From JAHZFN01 sp965149945 (GTDB lineage: Bacteria > Bacillota > Dehalobacteriia > UBA4068 > UBA4997): a stretch of DNA of 64,000 nucleotides. The notes beneath the pieces were generated by a model. It was not told the DNA's origin. It was given only the letters and a program-made list of their open reading frames with translations, and did not search any database. The translations under genes were made by a program, and so were the position numbers. Shown piece after piece: positions 18,560 to 30,274 of the stretch (its first letter is position 1; each line of letters opens with the position of its first letter). Location of the stretch: the NCBI GenBank assembly GCA_965149945.1, contig CBCTTQ010000005.1, positions 1 to 64,000 of the forward strand. The letters are read 5' to 3'.

Positions 18560-18832
18560 CTATTGAACAGAATCTTTCAGCGGTTTACCAGCTTTAAAAG
18601 CAGGAACTTTCGCGGCTTTAATCTGAATCGCTTCACCAGTTTGGGGGTTACGACCTTCACGGGCAGCGCGTTCTCTCACTTCAAAAGTACCAAATCCAAC
18701 AAGCTGTACTTTTTCACCGTTTTTCAATGCGTTGGTTACTACACCAATGAACGCGTCTACCGCTTTACCGGCATCTTTTTTGCTCATTTCCGCCTGGTCA
18801 GCAATGGCATTAATCAAATCAGTTTTATTCAA
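18560..18832 (-). CDS. hup: HU family DNA-binding protein
   Basis: A 90-residue nucleoid protein, full length. It starts [20 protein letters not shown] and has the DNA-binding arm [27 protein letters not shown]. It acts as a dimer to bend and compact DNA. RBS AGGAGGGG precedes the ATG. A perfect palindrome 34 bases upstream may be an operator. Confidence 0.97.
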   Translation of the reverse strand: MNKTDLINAIADQAEMSKKDAGKAVDAFIGVVTNALKNGEKVQLVGFGTFEVRERAAREGRNPQTGEAIQIKAAKVPAFKAGKPLKDSVQ

Positions 18833-18865
18833 TAGCTTCCCCTCCTAAGAAATGTTACTATGCAA

Positions 18866-18888
18866 ATTTTCGAAATCATTTCGAAAAT
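18866..18888. promoter_or_regulatory. Perfect 23-bp palindrome upstream of HU gene
   Basis: The arms ATTTTCGAAAT and ATTTCGAAAAT flank one central base. It lies in a very A+T-rich 250-base gap between HU and mazG, 34 bases before the HU start codon. Its AT-rich symmetry without a T-tract suggests a dimeric regulator site rather than a terminator. The regulator is unknown. Confidence 0.45.
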
Positions 18889-19085
18889 CTCACACCGCAA
18901 GAATACATTCTTATTTTACCATTTAATAGGAATCATTTCAATATTTTTTTTTATTTTTATCTATACTATACAATTCGCAAAACCTTTTTTCTACTATTTT
19001 CGACAATTTAAGAAAAATATCTTAATAATATTAAACTTCTATTTAATATTATTGCCTTTAGGGAAAATATTTAAAAATTCCCTGC

Positions 19086-19916
19086 TTACAGTTGGTTTTC
19101 TTTTGCCTGATCCCAAAAAATGTCCAGTTCTTCAAGTGTAAAATCACCCCAAGATTTACCGGAAGCTTTCACTTTTTCTTCCAAAAAATGGAATCGACGA
19201 ATGAACTTTTCGTTGGTCAAATGTAATGCCGCTTCAGGATCAATTTGCCAAAAACGCGCAACATTCACCAAGGCAAACAACACATCGCCAAATTCCGCCA
19301 TTCGTTCTTCCGTGCTTTCGGCGGTCTGAACTTCCTCCAGTTCCTCTTGTACTTTTTCCCAAGCGCCTTCCACGGCATCCCAATCAAAGCCCACACGAGA
19401 AGCTTTCGCCTGGATTTTTTCCGCCCGCATCAAAGCCGGCAGAACCCGCGGAACTTCCACAATAGAACGTTCTTTGGGGTGGTCTTCGTTTTCCAGATTT
19501 TCTTTGCTTTTCAGGATTTCCCAAATTTTTAAAACATCCTCGCTGCTGCCGATATCCTGCCGATTGCCGAAAACATGAGGATGTCGATAAATCATTTTAT
19601 CAGCGACGGTTTTCGCCACTTTGGCAAAATCAAACCGACCTCCCTCTTCGGCAATGCGGCTGTGCATCGCCACTTGCAGCAACACATCTCCCAACTCACC
19701 GTAAAGATCCCGGTTGTCCCGCCGTTCAATGGCATCGACAGCCTCATAGGATTCCTCAATCAAATACTTTTTCAGAGAATCATGGGTCTGCTCCTTATCC
19801 CAAGGACAGCCCGGTTCTCCGCGCAATTCTTTGACTACCCGTAGCAAACGCACCGTTTCTTCCGCTGCCGCGGCGAACTCTTCTTCTACTTCCAGTATTA
19901 CCTTTTTTCCCGTCAT
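19086..19916 (-). CDS. mazG: Nucleoside triphosphate pyrophosphohydrolase MazG
   Basis: A 276-residue protein with two MazG domains, hydrolysing NTPs to NMP and pyrophosphate as housecleaning. Domain 1 starts CPWDKEQTHDSLKKYLIEE with EExxE and ExxD metal ligands (YGELGDVLLQVAMH); domain 2 repeats the motif as AEFGDVLFALVNVARF. The shorter MazG-only form lacks the methyltransferase half of Bacillus YabN. It follows alr by 30 bases and continues the argS-femAB-alr operon. Confidence 0.95.
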   Translation of the reverse strand: MTGKKVILEVEEEFAAAAEETVRLLRVVKELRGEPGCPWDKEQTHDSLKKYLIEESYEAVDAIERRDNRDLYGELGDVLLQVAMHSRIAEEGGRFDFAKVAKTVADKMIYRHPHVFGNRQDIGSSEDVLKIWEILKSKENLENEDHPKERSIVEVPRVLPALMRAEKIQAKASRVGFDWDAVEGAWEKVQEELEEVQTAESTEERMAEFGDVLFALVNVARFWQIDPEAALHLTNEKFIRRFHFLEEKVKASGKSWGDFTLEELDIFWDQAKENQL

Positions 19917-19946
19917 GATACCTTCCTCCGCAGATTTTTCGGTCTT

Positions 19947-21128
19947 TTATTCATGCAGTCCCAACATATCCGCAACCTGTACCACTTCGCCGTCTTTCAG
20001 ATACACTCTGGGGATTCGGGGATTAGCGGCAGTCTTGCGTATGGGAATTTCCACAACATCGCCAACCTTCACACCCAACCCGGTTACATCTACCGTAGTG
20101 ATTTGCATAGAAACCCGTCCAACCACCGGCAACAGCTGATCTCCCAGCCAAAAGCCGCGGTGCTGGCGTCCTAAAGCGATTTTCCCCACATTTCTGCTCA
20201 TTGTTCGAAAAGCTTTGCGCATGGTGTCCGGTCGAGCATTGGGTTCTACTCCGAACCCATCGGCATATCCCACCGGAACAGCAGCCACTGTCATGTTTTC
20301 TTTAGCGACAAAATCCTGCCCGTATCCAACAGCGTCTCCCTGTGTGATATGCTGGATACACGCCACTTTGGCTCGTACCAGAAAAGGGCTGTCTAATTCC
20401 AAACCAAAATCAGCAGCAATGGGCGCTTGTCCATACAGCACTGAACCCAAACGCACACAACCGAAACGAGATTCCGGGAACCGCAGCGCCCCGGCGGAAT
20501 TTGCCAAATGCGCCACATAATCCCGCACACCGCTGATTTCCAACACAGAACAGGCGCGGTCAAAAATCGCCAATTGTTCTGCGCAGGCAGTGGTACTGCG
20601 ATCGGTCGCTGTGGCAAAATGCGAATAAATACCGCTGAAACGCACATTTTCCTGAAGACTGATCATTTGCAGCGCCTTCACCAATTCCTCTACCGTAATC
20701 CCCATACGGTTCATACCGGTATTAATTTTTACGTGACACGAAATCTCCCGTCCGTAAGCATTGTCCAACAAATCCTGCAATCCGACCAAAGAGCCGATAG
20801 TGGGAATCAAATCATAACGATAGTAGACTTCCGCCTCCCCCGGCACAAAGGAGGAAAATACCAAAATCGGCGCCTCAATACCGTTGTTGCGCAGTTCAAT
20901 TCCTTCATCAATGGTCGTTACCGCCAGATATTTGGCGCCTTCTTCCAGAAAAGTTTTGGCAGCCATGACAGCGCCGAAACCATAGCCGTCTGCTTTCACA
21001 ACAGCCATCACATCGACCGGTTCTCCTTCGTTGTCTTCTTTGATATATTCTGTCACTTTCCGATAATTTTCCGCCAGCTGATCCAAATCCACTTCGATCC
21101 AGCGACTATATTCAACGGGAATATTCAT
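19947..21128 (-). CDS. alr: Alanine racemase
   Basis: A 393-residue PLP enzyme (fold type III) making D-alanine for peptidoglycan. The PLP lysine is K45 in AVVKADGYGFGA (Asp replaces the common Asn). The C-terminal beta domain carries PVVGRVSMQITTVDV, with Met after the conserved Ser. The second catalytic Tyr lies in VGYADGFG. Length normal. It sits between a FemAB-like transferase and mazG on the same strand. Confidence 0.95.
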   Translation of the reverse strand: MNIPVEYSRWIEVDLDQLAENYRKVTEYIKEDNEGEPVDVMAVVKADGYGFGAVMAAKTFLEEGAKYLAVTTIDEGIELRNNGIEAPILVFSSFVPGEAEVYYRYDLIPTIGSLVGLQDLLDNAYGREISCHVKINTGMNRMGITVEELVKALQMISLQENVRFSGIYSHFATATDRSTTACAEQLAIFDRACSVLEISGVRDYVAHLANSAGALRFPESRFGCVRLGSVLYGQAPIAADFGLELDSPFLVRAKVACIQHITQGDAVGYGQDFVAKENMTVAAVPVGYADGFGVEPNARPDTMRKAFRTMSRNVGKIALGRQHRGFWLGDQLLPVVGRVSMQITTVDVTGLGVKVGDVVEIPIRKTAANPRIPRVYLKDGEVVQVADMLGLHE

Positions 21129-21265
21129 TTTTGCACCTGCCTTTCCTCTTTTGTCGGCGCCGACACGAAGCGGCGCCTTGTTGATCCTCTTCCTGTTTTT
21201 CCTTTCCGTTGAGCTCCGAAACCTCTTTGCTGTGAGAGTTTTTCCTTTGCCTGTTTACCGATCTC

Positions 21266-22384
21266 TTATTTTTTCCCTTTCAATTTTTTCTTCAGAGCAA
21301 TCAATTTCCGCACACCCTTTTGGTACATGGGTTCCAAAATATGATAGGCGGTATAATTGCCTTGACGATAGACCAAATCGAATTCTCCGATGAATTCGGT
21401 GTATTTCCCGCCAAAGCCTCGTTTAAATTTCACCAAGCCATAGAGAGGGTGATCCTGTCCCACATCTCCGGGCACCCCGCGAAAATCATACATGGTACAG
21501 CCGTGTTCCTTTGCCCATTCAATCATCGTCCATTGTAACAAATAGTTGGGCATCAAATTCCGTTTTTTATTGCTGGAAGCTCCGTAAATGTACCAGGCCT
21601 TGTCTCCCATCAGAAAAGTCAGAGTTCCGGCAATGGCCTCCCCGTCGTGATATGCCATGAACAATTCCGTTTGACCCGCCGGGTAAAGATGATCATAAAA
21701 ACTTTCGAAATAACTGTACGGACGAATCAAAAATTTATCTCGGCTGGCGGTGGTGGTCAAAATCTGATAAAACTCCGGCAGACATTCTTTGCCGGCGCCC
21801 ACAGTGACTTCCACGCCTTTCTTCCGTGCCAAACGAATATTATACCGCGTTTTTTGATGGCATTCCGCCAACAAGGTATCCAAATCCTTTTGGATATCCA
21901 AACGGAATACATAACGAGGCTGCACCCCCTCAAACCCTTCGCCTTTGGACGCGTCACGGAAGCCTGCTCTCTTCAAAGCCGCCAACCATTCTGCCGCTTC
22001 GGGGAAATCTTTATCAATATCCGGATCCACTTTCCAAAAAACCGTTTTGTGTTTTTTGGCTTCTTCCGCCACCGCTTTGGTAAGCGCTTCCCAGACGTCG
22101 ATATCTTTCATATCGATCACCGGACCGCGGGGAGAATAAAAAATAGAACCCAATCCGGCCGGCAGCTGGCGTTTCAGCAAAGAAACCGCCGCCGCCACCC
22201 GACCGTCTTTTTCCACAACAATACGAATGGGACTCCAACCGGTGACTTCTTTCACCTGTCCCCATTCCCAACCTTGTAAAACATGACCTTTCGGATGGGT
22301 TTCCACAAAATGATTAAATAACTCTTTATTTTCCGGGCTTTCCTTCAACACTCTCGTTTGTATAGTCAATGTCATTTCCTCCAT
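21266..22384 (-). CDS. FemAB/FemX-like peptidoglycan bridge aminoacyltransferase
   Basis: A 372-residue member of the FemABX family (tandem GNAT folds), which uses aminoacyl-tRNA to add amino acids to lipid II or acts in similar cell-wall chemistry. Family features are LQGWEWGQVKEVTGW at the start, KTRYNIRLARKKGVEV in the middle and LQWTMIEWAKEHGCTMYDFRG with GLYGLVKFKRGFGG-like sequence near the end. It lies between argS and alr, which fits a cell-wall role. Two starts are possible: ATG at 22384 without a clear RBS, and ATG at 22375, where GGAGG is only two bases away. Confidence 0.9.
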   Translation of the reverse strand: MEEMTLTIQTRVLKESPENKELFNHFVETHPKGHVLQGWEWGQVKEVTGWSPIRIVVEKDGRVAAAVSLLKRQLPAGLGSIFYSPRGPVIDMKDIDVWEALTKAVAEEAKKHKTVFWKVDPDIDKDFPEAAEWLAALKRAGFRDASKGEGFEGVQPRYVFRLDIQKDLDTLLAECHQKTRYNIRLARKKGVEVTVGAGKECLPEFYQILTTTASRDKFLIRPYSYFESFYDHLYPAGQTELFMAYHDGEAIAGTLTFLMGDKAWYIYGASSNKKRNLMPNYLLQWTMIEWAKEHGCTMYDFRGVPGDVGQDHPLYGLVKFKRGFGGKYTEFIGEFDLVYRQGNYTAYHILEPMYQKGVRKLIALKKKLKGKK

Positions 22385-22424
22385 AACAGCAATCTTTTAT
22401 CGTCACAACGAGTTCGGGGACAGC

Positions 22425-24107
22425 TTACATATGCTCCGGCGCCGTCACGCCGATCAGACGCAGCGCTTTGGCAATACAGGCGGCCGTACCGCGGCAGAGA
22501 TGCAATCTCGCCGCCTGGGTCGGAGCATCCACCCCTAATACCCGGCAACGTCCGTAGAAACTATGGAACAATCCCGCCATATCCATCGCGTAAGCGGCAA
22601 TCCGATGCGGCTCATAATGAACGGCGCTGTACACGATTTCATCGGGCAGTTCCAAAATCTTCTTGATCAAATCTACTTCGCTTTCATCCCGCAGCAAAGA
22701 AAAATCTACCTGATCCAAAGGCAGCCAAGCAATGTTTTGTTCTTCCGCCTGCCGCAAAATGCTGCAAATTCTGGCATGGGCATACTGCACATAATATACG
22801 GGGTTTTCGGCGCTTTCTTTTTTGGCGAGGTCCAAATCAAAATCCATCTGACTATCGGCAGAACGCATCACAAAGAAAAACCGAGAAGCATCCACCCCTA
22901 CATCATCCATCAATTCCTGTAATGTGACATATTTGCCGCTGCGTTTAGACATCCGCACAATTTCTCCGCCCCGGAACAATCGCACCAGCTGCATCAAAAT
23001 AACATCCAGTTTTTTTGAATCATAGCCAATGGCATCCACCGCGCCTTTCAGACGCGCCACATGACCATGGTGATCCGCGCCCCAAATATCAATGACTTTC
23101 TCAAAACCTCTGTCAAACTTATTCTTATGGTATGCCAAATCCGCCGCGTAATAAGTAGGCACTCCGTTAGCACGGACCATAACTTCCGGTTTTTCGGCGC
23201 CGAATTGTTCCGCGTGGAACCATTCCGCCCCGTCTTTTTCTTCCATATATCCTTTGGCGGTCAACTCATCCACCACAGCACGAACAGCGCCGCTGTCATG
23301 GAGCGACTGCTCACTGAACCAAACATCATATTCCACCCCGAAACGAGAAAGTCCGGAACGAATATCCGCCAATTTCTTTTTCAAGGCATACTGTACCAAG
23401 ACTTCCCGCCGCCGCGCGGAATCCGCACGGAGATATCGATCACCTTCCTCAGCAATGAATTCTCGCATCGTTTTGATAATATCTTCCCCGTGATAACCGT
23501 CTTCGGGGAATTCCGCATCTTCCCCCAATTGCTGTAAATAACGAGCTTCCAGAGAATAACCGAATTTTTCAATCTGATTGCCGGCGTCATTCACATAAAA
23601 CTCTCGTTCCACATCATAGCCGGCCGCCGCCAACAAAGAAGCCAAACTGTCTCCGATGGCCGCTCCTCGGGCATTGCCCATGTGTAACTCACCGGTAGGA
23701 TTGGCGGAAACAAATTCCACCTGCACCTTTTTTCCTTGTCCGTAGTCACTGTCACCATAGGCGCTTCCTTCTGCCAGAGCGCCCGCCAGTCCTTTGGTCA
23801 ACCAGTCTTTCCTCAAACGGAAATTAATAAAACCGGCGCCGGCGATTTCCACTTTTTCAATATCGGTGTCCGTTATATCCAAATAATGAAGGATATCTTC
23901 CGCAATCAAACGAGGCGCTTTTTTCGCTTGTTTAGCCAAAAGCATGGCCAGATTGGCGGCAAAATCCCCATGGGTCTTTTCACGCGGTACCTCCACCACA
24001 AAATCCGGAATAACTTCTATTGTTAACGCGCCGCTGTCTTTGGCCGCCAAAGCGGCTTTGGTCAGCAACTCATGCAAGGTTTCTTTCGTCTCTTTCATCC
24101 AATTCAT
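22425..24107 (-). CDS. argS: Arginyl-tRNA synthetase
   Basis: A 560-residue class I synthetase charging tRNA-Arg. The N-terminal Add-1 domain (VEVPREKTHGDFAANLA) is followed by the HIGH-type motif as HMGN (ANPTGELHMGNARGA), a KMSKS-type loop as RMSKRSG and the DALR anticodon-binding domain at the end (LRLIGVTAPEHM). Normal length. Translation starts at 24107 after TTGGAGGCGGAG. First gene of the argS-femAB-alr-mazG run. Confidence 0.97.
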   Translation of the reverse strand: MNWMKETKETLHELLTKAALAAKDSGALTIEVIPDFVVEVPREKTHGDFAANLAMLLAKQAKKAPRLIAEDILHYLDITDTDIEKVEIAGAGFINFRLRKDWLTKGLAGALAEGSAYGDSDYGQGKKVQVEFVSANPTGELHMGNARGAAIGDSLASLLAAAGYDVEREFYVNDAGNQIEKFGYSLEARYLQQLGEDAEFPEDGYHGEDIIKTMREFIAEEGDRYLRADSARRREVLVQYALKKKLADIRSGLSRFGVEYDVWFSEQSLHDSGAVRAVVDELTAKGYMEEKDGAEWFHAEQFGAEKPEVMVRANGVPTYYAADLAYHKNKFDRGFEKVIDIWGADHHGHVARLKGAVDAIGYDSKKLDVILMQLVRLFRGGEIVRMSKRSGKYVTLQELMDDVGVDASRFFFVMRSADSQMDFDLDLAKKESAENPVYYVQYAHARICSILRQAEEQNIAWLPLDQVDFSLLRDESEVDLIKKILELPDEIVYSAVHYEPHRIAAYAMDMAGLFHSFYGRCRVLGVDAPTQAARLHLCRGTAACIAKALRLIGVTAPEHM

Positions 24108-24188
24108 CTCTCCGCCTCCAAATTGCTCTTCCTGTTTCTGTCATTTCGTCCTCGCAGGACATTAAAATACAATCATCCATACTAAATA

Positions 24189-24217
24189 ATTATAACATTA
24201 ATTGTCTCTGATGAAAA
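24189..24217 (-). promoter_or_regulatory. Promoter of argS operon
   Basis: Minus strand TTTTCA (24212-24217), 17-bp spacer and TATAAT (24189-24194) with an extended TGT in front of the -10. Confidence 0.6.
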
Positions 24218-24335
24218 GGCACAGGAAGGAAAAAATCAACAGAATCCCGCCAATCTCCGCGCGCTGATCGCTTCGTTCAGCAAAGAACGACGAGAAAAAC
24301 AAAAAATTTTTTCTTACACAACGAACAGAACGGCG

Positions 24336-24372
24336 GAAAAAACCTCAGCCTGAAAAGAACTTCGGGCTGAGG
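24336..24372 (-). terminator. Terminator after the 24.4-25.2 kb lipoprotein gene
   Basis: CCTCAGCC(CG) and (CA)GGCTGAGG form a stem with a short loop, followed by TTTTTTCC on the minus strand. Confidence 0.85.
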
Positions 24373-24394
24373 AAAGAAAACCGCGAATCGTTTA

Positions 24395-25222
24395 TTACTC
24401 CCAAACTTCTTCAGGATTTTTCATGGTTTGCGCGATCGTTTCGGAAGTACCTTCCGGCAGTTCGGTACGATAGAGCGCCGCGTCAAAGGTTACGGTAGGG
24501 TCGTCACCTTCCAAAATCCATTCCCTGTACACATCGGAATCCACACCACTGCTAACCGTTCCCGTTCCGTCTGTATAAACCGTCAGCGCCGTGCCGTTAT
24601 GAAAATCCAAATAATAGCGTACTTCAAAACTGCCCCCATTCGCGGCTTCCAATGCTTCTATATTCAAAACGGCTTCCACACGCTTCGCCGCTCGATCCCG
24701 CAGTTCCATCTGCTGCCAGCCGCTATCCGTACGATAATATAACGTCATGGGATCGCCGCTTAAGTCATAGGCGGGATGTTCCACCGGTTGGGCTTTGGTG
24801 TAGTGGGAAACCAGTTCCATCAAAGCATCTCCTTCTTCTTTCGTCAGATGTCCGCAATACTGTTTGCCGTCGAAATAGCCATTAAAGTTTTCATTATCAA
24901 ATTCAAAATTCATTCCGTTGGAAAACTCAATGCGATGAGGAAAGACAGACTCAAAGATGTCCTCCTTCACCTCAGTCAAACTTTGGAACAATTGTGCCGC
25001 GGCTTCTGTATCTTCAGCGTTCATTTCCATGATTTGATCCGACGCGGCGGAGTTCATTAATCTCGCCGTCACGTCTCCTTCCGGCCAAATTTCCGCGAAA
25101 AATCCTCTTTCCGCTGCAGCCGAATCGGCGTTCTCCTCTGTTCCGCCTTTACAAGCGGCTAATCCAACCAATCCTAACGCCAACATCATGATCACTATCA
25201 TCAACCAAACACTTTTTCTCAT
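24395..25222 (-). CDS. Predicted lipoprotein of unknown function
   Basis: A 275-residue protein with a lipoprotein signal: MRKSVWLMIVIMMLALG core and lipobox LAAC with Cys24. The mature part is acidic, opens with a Gly/Glu/Ala linker, and has an alternating beta pattern with aromatic residues (FDNENFNGYFDGKQY; LYYRTDSGWQQMEL). No catalytic motif or known domain was recognised. It stands alone between argS and the ATP synthase operon, with its own terminator. The name rests only on the signal peptide. Confidence 0.75.
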   Translation of the reverse strand: MRKSVWLMIVIMMLALGLVGLAACKGGTEENADSAAAERGFFAEIWPEGDVTARLMNSAASDQIMEMNAEDTEAAAQLFQSLTEVKEDIFESVFPHRIEFSNGMNFEFDNENFNGYFDGKQYCGHLTKEEGDALMELVSHYTKAQPVEHPAYDLSGDPMTLYYRTDSGWQQMELRDRAAKRVEAVLNIEALEAANGGSFEVRYYLDFHNGTALTVYTDGTGTVSSGVDSDVYREWILEGDDPTVTFDAALYRTELPEGTSETIAQTMKNPEEVWE

Positions 25223-25387
25223 TTTCTTCTCCTTTCTTTGCTCTGCCGCAAGTAAAATTATACACTGCCGTTGACAAACAACAAGCGCCGCCTTTGTCTT
25301 ATCAAGGTCTGGTTTTTCTCAGTATACCAAACAAATGTCAAACGTACAACTTTTTTTACATCTTTACTGCAAACCGGAATTTTTGGA

Positions 25388-25422
25388 ATAAAAAAGAGGA
25401 GAAGGCTATTGCCTTTTCCTCT
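25388..25422 (-). terminator. Terminator of the ATP synthase operon
   Basis: AGAGGAnAAGGC pairs with GCCTTnTCCTCT around an AATA loop, followed by TTTTTTATT on the minus strand, just after atpC. Confidence 0.85.
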
Positions 25423-25438
25423 GAATCGGAATTCTTTT

Positions 25439-25866
25439 TTATTTTCGTTCCGTCTGCTTTTTCTGTACCAAAGCAGCAATCTCCTGGCGCACCAAAGCAT
25501 GGCGCAGCGCCTTTTGGGAACTGAGAGGCTTGCGGTCGGGCACCCGCCCTTCGATGCGATCTCGCGCTCGCTGTTCCGCTGCTTTCGCCCGTTCCACATC
25601 AATATCTTCCGCCCGTTCCATAGTATTCGTAATGACAATGACCACATTCTTTTCCACTTCCAAATAGCCCTGTCCGATGGAAAGATAATGCTCTTCCTCA
25701 TCTTTGATATAGCGAATAGCGGAAAAATCCATAATGGTCATCATGGGGGCATGATCTTTCAAAATAGTGGTATAGCCAAAAGGGCCTTTATACTGCACCA
25801 AACTCACTAATTCAGAAAAAAGAATACCGTTAGGCGTCACAATATTCAAGCGTACTTCATCCGCCA

Positions 25867-25867
<1 letters not shown>
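25439..25867 (-). CDS. atpC: ATP synthase epsilon subunit
   Basis: A 142-residue F1 epsilon subunit, part of the central stalk. The N-terminal beta sandwich (RLNIVTPNGILFSELV, GPFGYTTILKDHAPMMT) is followed by two C-terminal helices (DVERAKAAEQRARDRI). Its ATG overlaps the stop of atpD by one base. Last gene of the operon. Confidence 0.97.
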
Positions 25868-27288
<1,421 letters not shown>

Positions 27289-27308
27289 TCAATCAGCATT
27301 CGCCACCC

Positions 27309-28181
27309 CTATTCCAGAGCGGCCGCGCCGCCTACAATCTCCGTAATCTCCGTGGTGATGGCGGCCTGTCTCGCCCGGTTCAGCGATAAGGTCAGTTTAT
27401 CCATCAATTCTCTGGCATTATCGGTGGCAGAATCCATGGATGTCATTCTGGCGCCGTGCTCACCGGTTTTCGCTTCTAAAATTGCCCGATAAATCAACGC
27501 ATAGGAATACATGGGAAACAACACATCCATAATAGCCGTCTCATTCGGTTCAAAAATGAAGTCATTGATATGATCGGCTTCTTTTTCGATGCCGATGTTT
27601 TCTTTCTTCACCGGCAAAGCCTGAAAAAGGGTGGGTGTTTGCCGTAAAACCGAATTGAATTTACTGTAAATCATATATACTTCATCATAGCTGCCATCCA
27701 GAAAACGCTTGCGAATATCAGCGGCAAACCGCCGGCAGAAACCGGCCGTAGGGCAATCCCCCACATCGGGTACCTCTTTAATCACCCGGTATCCATGCCC
27801 CCGAAAATACTCCTGAGCCTTGATACCCAGCGTAATAATGCCGTAGCCGGTGTCTTCCGGACGCTCGTCGATGATTTTAGCCGCGGTGCGCAACACATTA
27901 TTGTTATAACCTCCGCACAGACCGCGATCCCCGGCGATGACAATATACAAAATATTTTTAATTTCCTTTCGCTCTTCCATCAGGGGATTATCATAGCGAA
28001 TTCCCGTTTCCAACAAGTCATACATAATTTCTTCGATGTTGCGGATATAGGGACGAACCGCCACCAGATTGTTTTGGGTTTTTCGATATTTGGACGCCGA
28101 AACCATCTTCATGGCACTGGTGATTTTTTCCGTATTGCCTACACTTTTGATTCGGCGCCTGATGTCACGCATACTTGCCAA
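27309..28181 (-). CDS. atpG: ATP synthase gamma subunit
   Basis: The 290-residue rotor shaft of F1, with paired N- and C-terminal helices (IRRRIKSVGNTEKITSAMKM; LSLNRARQAAITTEITEIVG). The start is TTG at 28181, giving MASMRDI as in Bacillus AtpG; GGGAGGTGA lies six bases upstream. An ATG three codons later is too far from that site. Confidence 0.96.
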   Translation of the reverse strand: MASMRDIRRRIKSVGNTEKITSAMKMVSASKYRKTQNNLVAVRPYIRNIEEIMYDLLETGIRYDNPLMEERKEIKNILYIVIAGDRGLCGGYNNNVLRTAAKIIDERPEDTGYGIITLGIKAQEYFRGHGYRVIKEVPDVGDCPTAGFCRRFAADIRKRFLDGSYDEVYMIYSKFNSVLRQTPTLFQALPVKKENIGIEKEADHINDFIFEPNETAIMDVLFPMYSYALIYRAILEAKTGEHGARMTSMDSATDNARELMDKLTLSLNRARQAAITTEITEIVGGAAALE

Positions 28182-28216
28182 AGCAACTCACCTCCCGATT
28201 TTTTTCAGCGGTTGTC

Positions 28217-29722
28217 TCAGCTGATGCTTGCTTTATATGCCTGAATAGCCGCGGCGATTTTCTCTTCCAACGCCTCATCCAGTTTCTTTTTCTGATCGAT
28301 TTCCGCCAACACTTCTCTACAGGAAGTCCGCAGATATTCCACAAAACCATTGCCCCAATCCACGACTTGATGCACATCTACATCTACCAGATAACCACGC
28401 ACACCAGCATAGAGAACAGCGACTTGTTCCGCGGCCGCCAGCGGCGCGTACTGATCCTGTTTCAACAGTTCCATCATGCGGGCGCCGTGTGCCAAAGCGT
28501 GCTGCGTGGATGGATCCATATCGGAACCGAACTGGGCAAAAGCCGCCAATTCCCGATATTGCGCCAAGTCCAGACGCAACGTACCCGCTACCTGTTTCAT
28601 CGCTTTAATCTGAGCGTCGCCGCCGACACGAGATACAGAGAGACCCACATTGACAGCAGGGCGGAAACCGCTGTTGAACAAGTCCGTTTCCAGATAAATC
28701 TGCCCGTCCGTAATGGAAATTACATTAGTGGGAATATAAGCGGAGACGTCTCCCGCCTGAGTTTCAATAATCGGCAAAGCCGTCATGGACCCCCCGCCCA
28801 AATCATCGCTGAGTTTGGCGGCGCGTTCCAACAGACGAGAATGCAAATAAAAGACATCCCCCGGATAAGCTTCACGACCCGGCGGACGGCGCAGCAGCAA
28901 GGAACTTTCACGATAGGCCGCGGCCTGTTTGCTCAGATCATCATATACAATCAACACATGTTTGCCATTATACATAAATTCTTCGCCCATGGCGGCGCCG
29001 GCATAAGGCGCGATGTACAGCAACGGCGCCGGATCGGAAGCAGGAGCCGCAACCACAATGGTATATTCCATAGCGCCGAAATCTTCCAGTCGTTTCACCA
29101 CCGAGGAAACCGTCGAAGCTTTTTGCCCAATGGCCACATAGATGCAAATCATATTTTGACCCTTCTGATTCAAAATAGCATCAACAGCAATGGCGGTTTT
29201 CCCCGTCTGACGGTCGCCGATAATCAACTCACGCTGACCGCGACCGATGGGAACAATCGAGTCAATAGATTTTAAACCTGTTTGCATCGGTTCACAGACT
29301 TTTTGCCGCTGCATAACTCCCGGAGCTTTCGCTTCTACTACTCGATAGCGATCCGTTACAATGGGACCCTTTCCGTCCAAAGGATTGCCCAACGGATCTA
29401 CTACTCTTCCGATCAACGCTTCCCCTACAGGAACATCCATCACTCGGCCGGTGCGTTTTACTTTGGAGCCTTCTTTGATGTCCATATACGGACCCAAAAC
29501 AACACAACCGACATTATCTTCTTCCAGATTCATAGCCAAACCGCGCACACCGTTTTCAAATTCCAGCAATTCGTTGGCTTTGCAGTATTCCAAACCGTAA
29601 ATTCGGCAGATCCCGTCACCGACGGTGATGACTGTCCCTACATCGGAAATATCTACATCTGCCTGATACTCTTCAATTTTTTCTTTAATAATGGCACTGA
29701 TTTCTTCAGGTTTGACGCTCAA
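28217..29722 (-). CDS. atpA: ATP synthase alpha subunit
   Basis: The 501-residue regulatory nucleotide-binding subunit of F1. P-loop [13 protein letters not shown] is near residue 170, and the Arg finger lies in [15 protein letters not shown]. It starts with TTG at 29722 after GGTGAAGGA. Intact, normal length. Confidence 0.98.
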   Translation of the reverse strand: MSVKPEEISAIIKEKIEEYQADVDISDVGTVITVGDGICRIYGLEYCKANELLEFENGVRGLAMNLEEDNVGCVVLGPYMDIKEGSKVKRTGRVMDVPVGEALIGRVVDPLGNPLDGKGPIVTDRYRVVEAKAPGVMQRQKVCEPMQTGLKSIDSIVPIGRGQRELIIGDRQTGKTAIAVDAILNQKGQNMICIYVAIGQKASTVSSVVKRLEDFGAMEYTIVVAAPASDPAPLLYIAPYAGAAMGEEFMYNGKHVLIVYDDLSKQAAAYRESSLLLRRPPGREAYPGDVFYLHSRLLERAAKLSDDLGGGSMTALPIIETQAGDVSAYIPTNVISITDGQIYLETDLFNSGFRPAVNVGLSVSRVGGDAQIKAMKQVAGTLRLDLAQYRELAAFAQFGSDMDPSTQHALAHGARMMELLKQDQYAPLAAAEQVAVLYAGVRGYLVDVDVHQVVDWGNGFVEYLRTSCREVLAEIDQKKKLDEALEEKIAAAIQAYKASIS

Positions 29723-29737
29723 GATTCCTTCACCTCA

Positions 29738-30274
29738 CTATTCATGCAGCAGATAGCTGAGTCTGGTCAGCTGACCGGAAAGACTGCCATCATACACAGT
29801 ACCTCCGACCCGGGCGGAAATCCCGCCGATCAGAGACTCGTCGACCTTCACAATAATGGCTACCGGCTGCCCCAGTCTTTTTTCAAAGGCTTCTTTCAGA
29901 CCGGTCTGGTGTTCCTCATCCAAAGGAATAGCAGAAGAAACATAAACGGGCACAATGCCTTCGTCTTCATACCAAAAGTCGTCATAGACCGTTTTAATCT
30001 CTTCCAAATCCCGCTCTCTGCCTTTATCCATGCAGACACAGAGAAAATTCACCAATTCCTGAGAGATACGACCGCCGTAGATTTCTTCAACCAATTGTTT
30101 TTTCTTTTCGGCAGTGATCAAACTGCCCAGGATCAGTTTTTTAAAATCATTGTTTTCCTGAATGGAATGAATCACCAGAGAGAGTTCGTCAAAAATGACT
30201 TGTTCTTTATGGCAGTCCTTTGCCACCTGATACAAAGCAACACCATAACGGCGGGCCAAAGCTCTATCTTTCAT
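29738..30274 (-). CDS. atpH: ATP synthase delta subunit
   Basis: A 178-residue peripheral-stalk subunit joining F1 to b. It starts MKDRALARRYGVALYQVAKD, and the C-terminal domain contains SLIGGISARVGGTVYDGSLS, the family signature. ATG at 30274 overlaps the end of atpF by 11 bases, after GAGGTGGG; the longer open frame upstream lies inside atpF. Confidence 0.95.
   Translation of the reverse strand: MKDRALARRYGVALYQVAKDCHKEQVIFDELSLVIHSIQENNDFKKLILGSLITAEKKKQLVEEIYGGRISQELVNFLCVCMDKGRERDLEEIKTVYDDFWYEDEGIVPVYVSSAIPLDEEHQTGLKEAFEKRLGQPVAIIVKVDESLIGGISARVGGTVYDGSLSGQLTRLSYLLHE

Noticed and set aside
25258..25701. 147-codon minus-strand frame overlapping atpC
   Set aside because: Out of frame with atpC and runs through its terminator; not a plausible gene.
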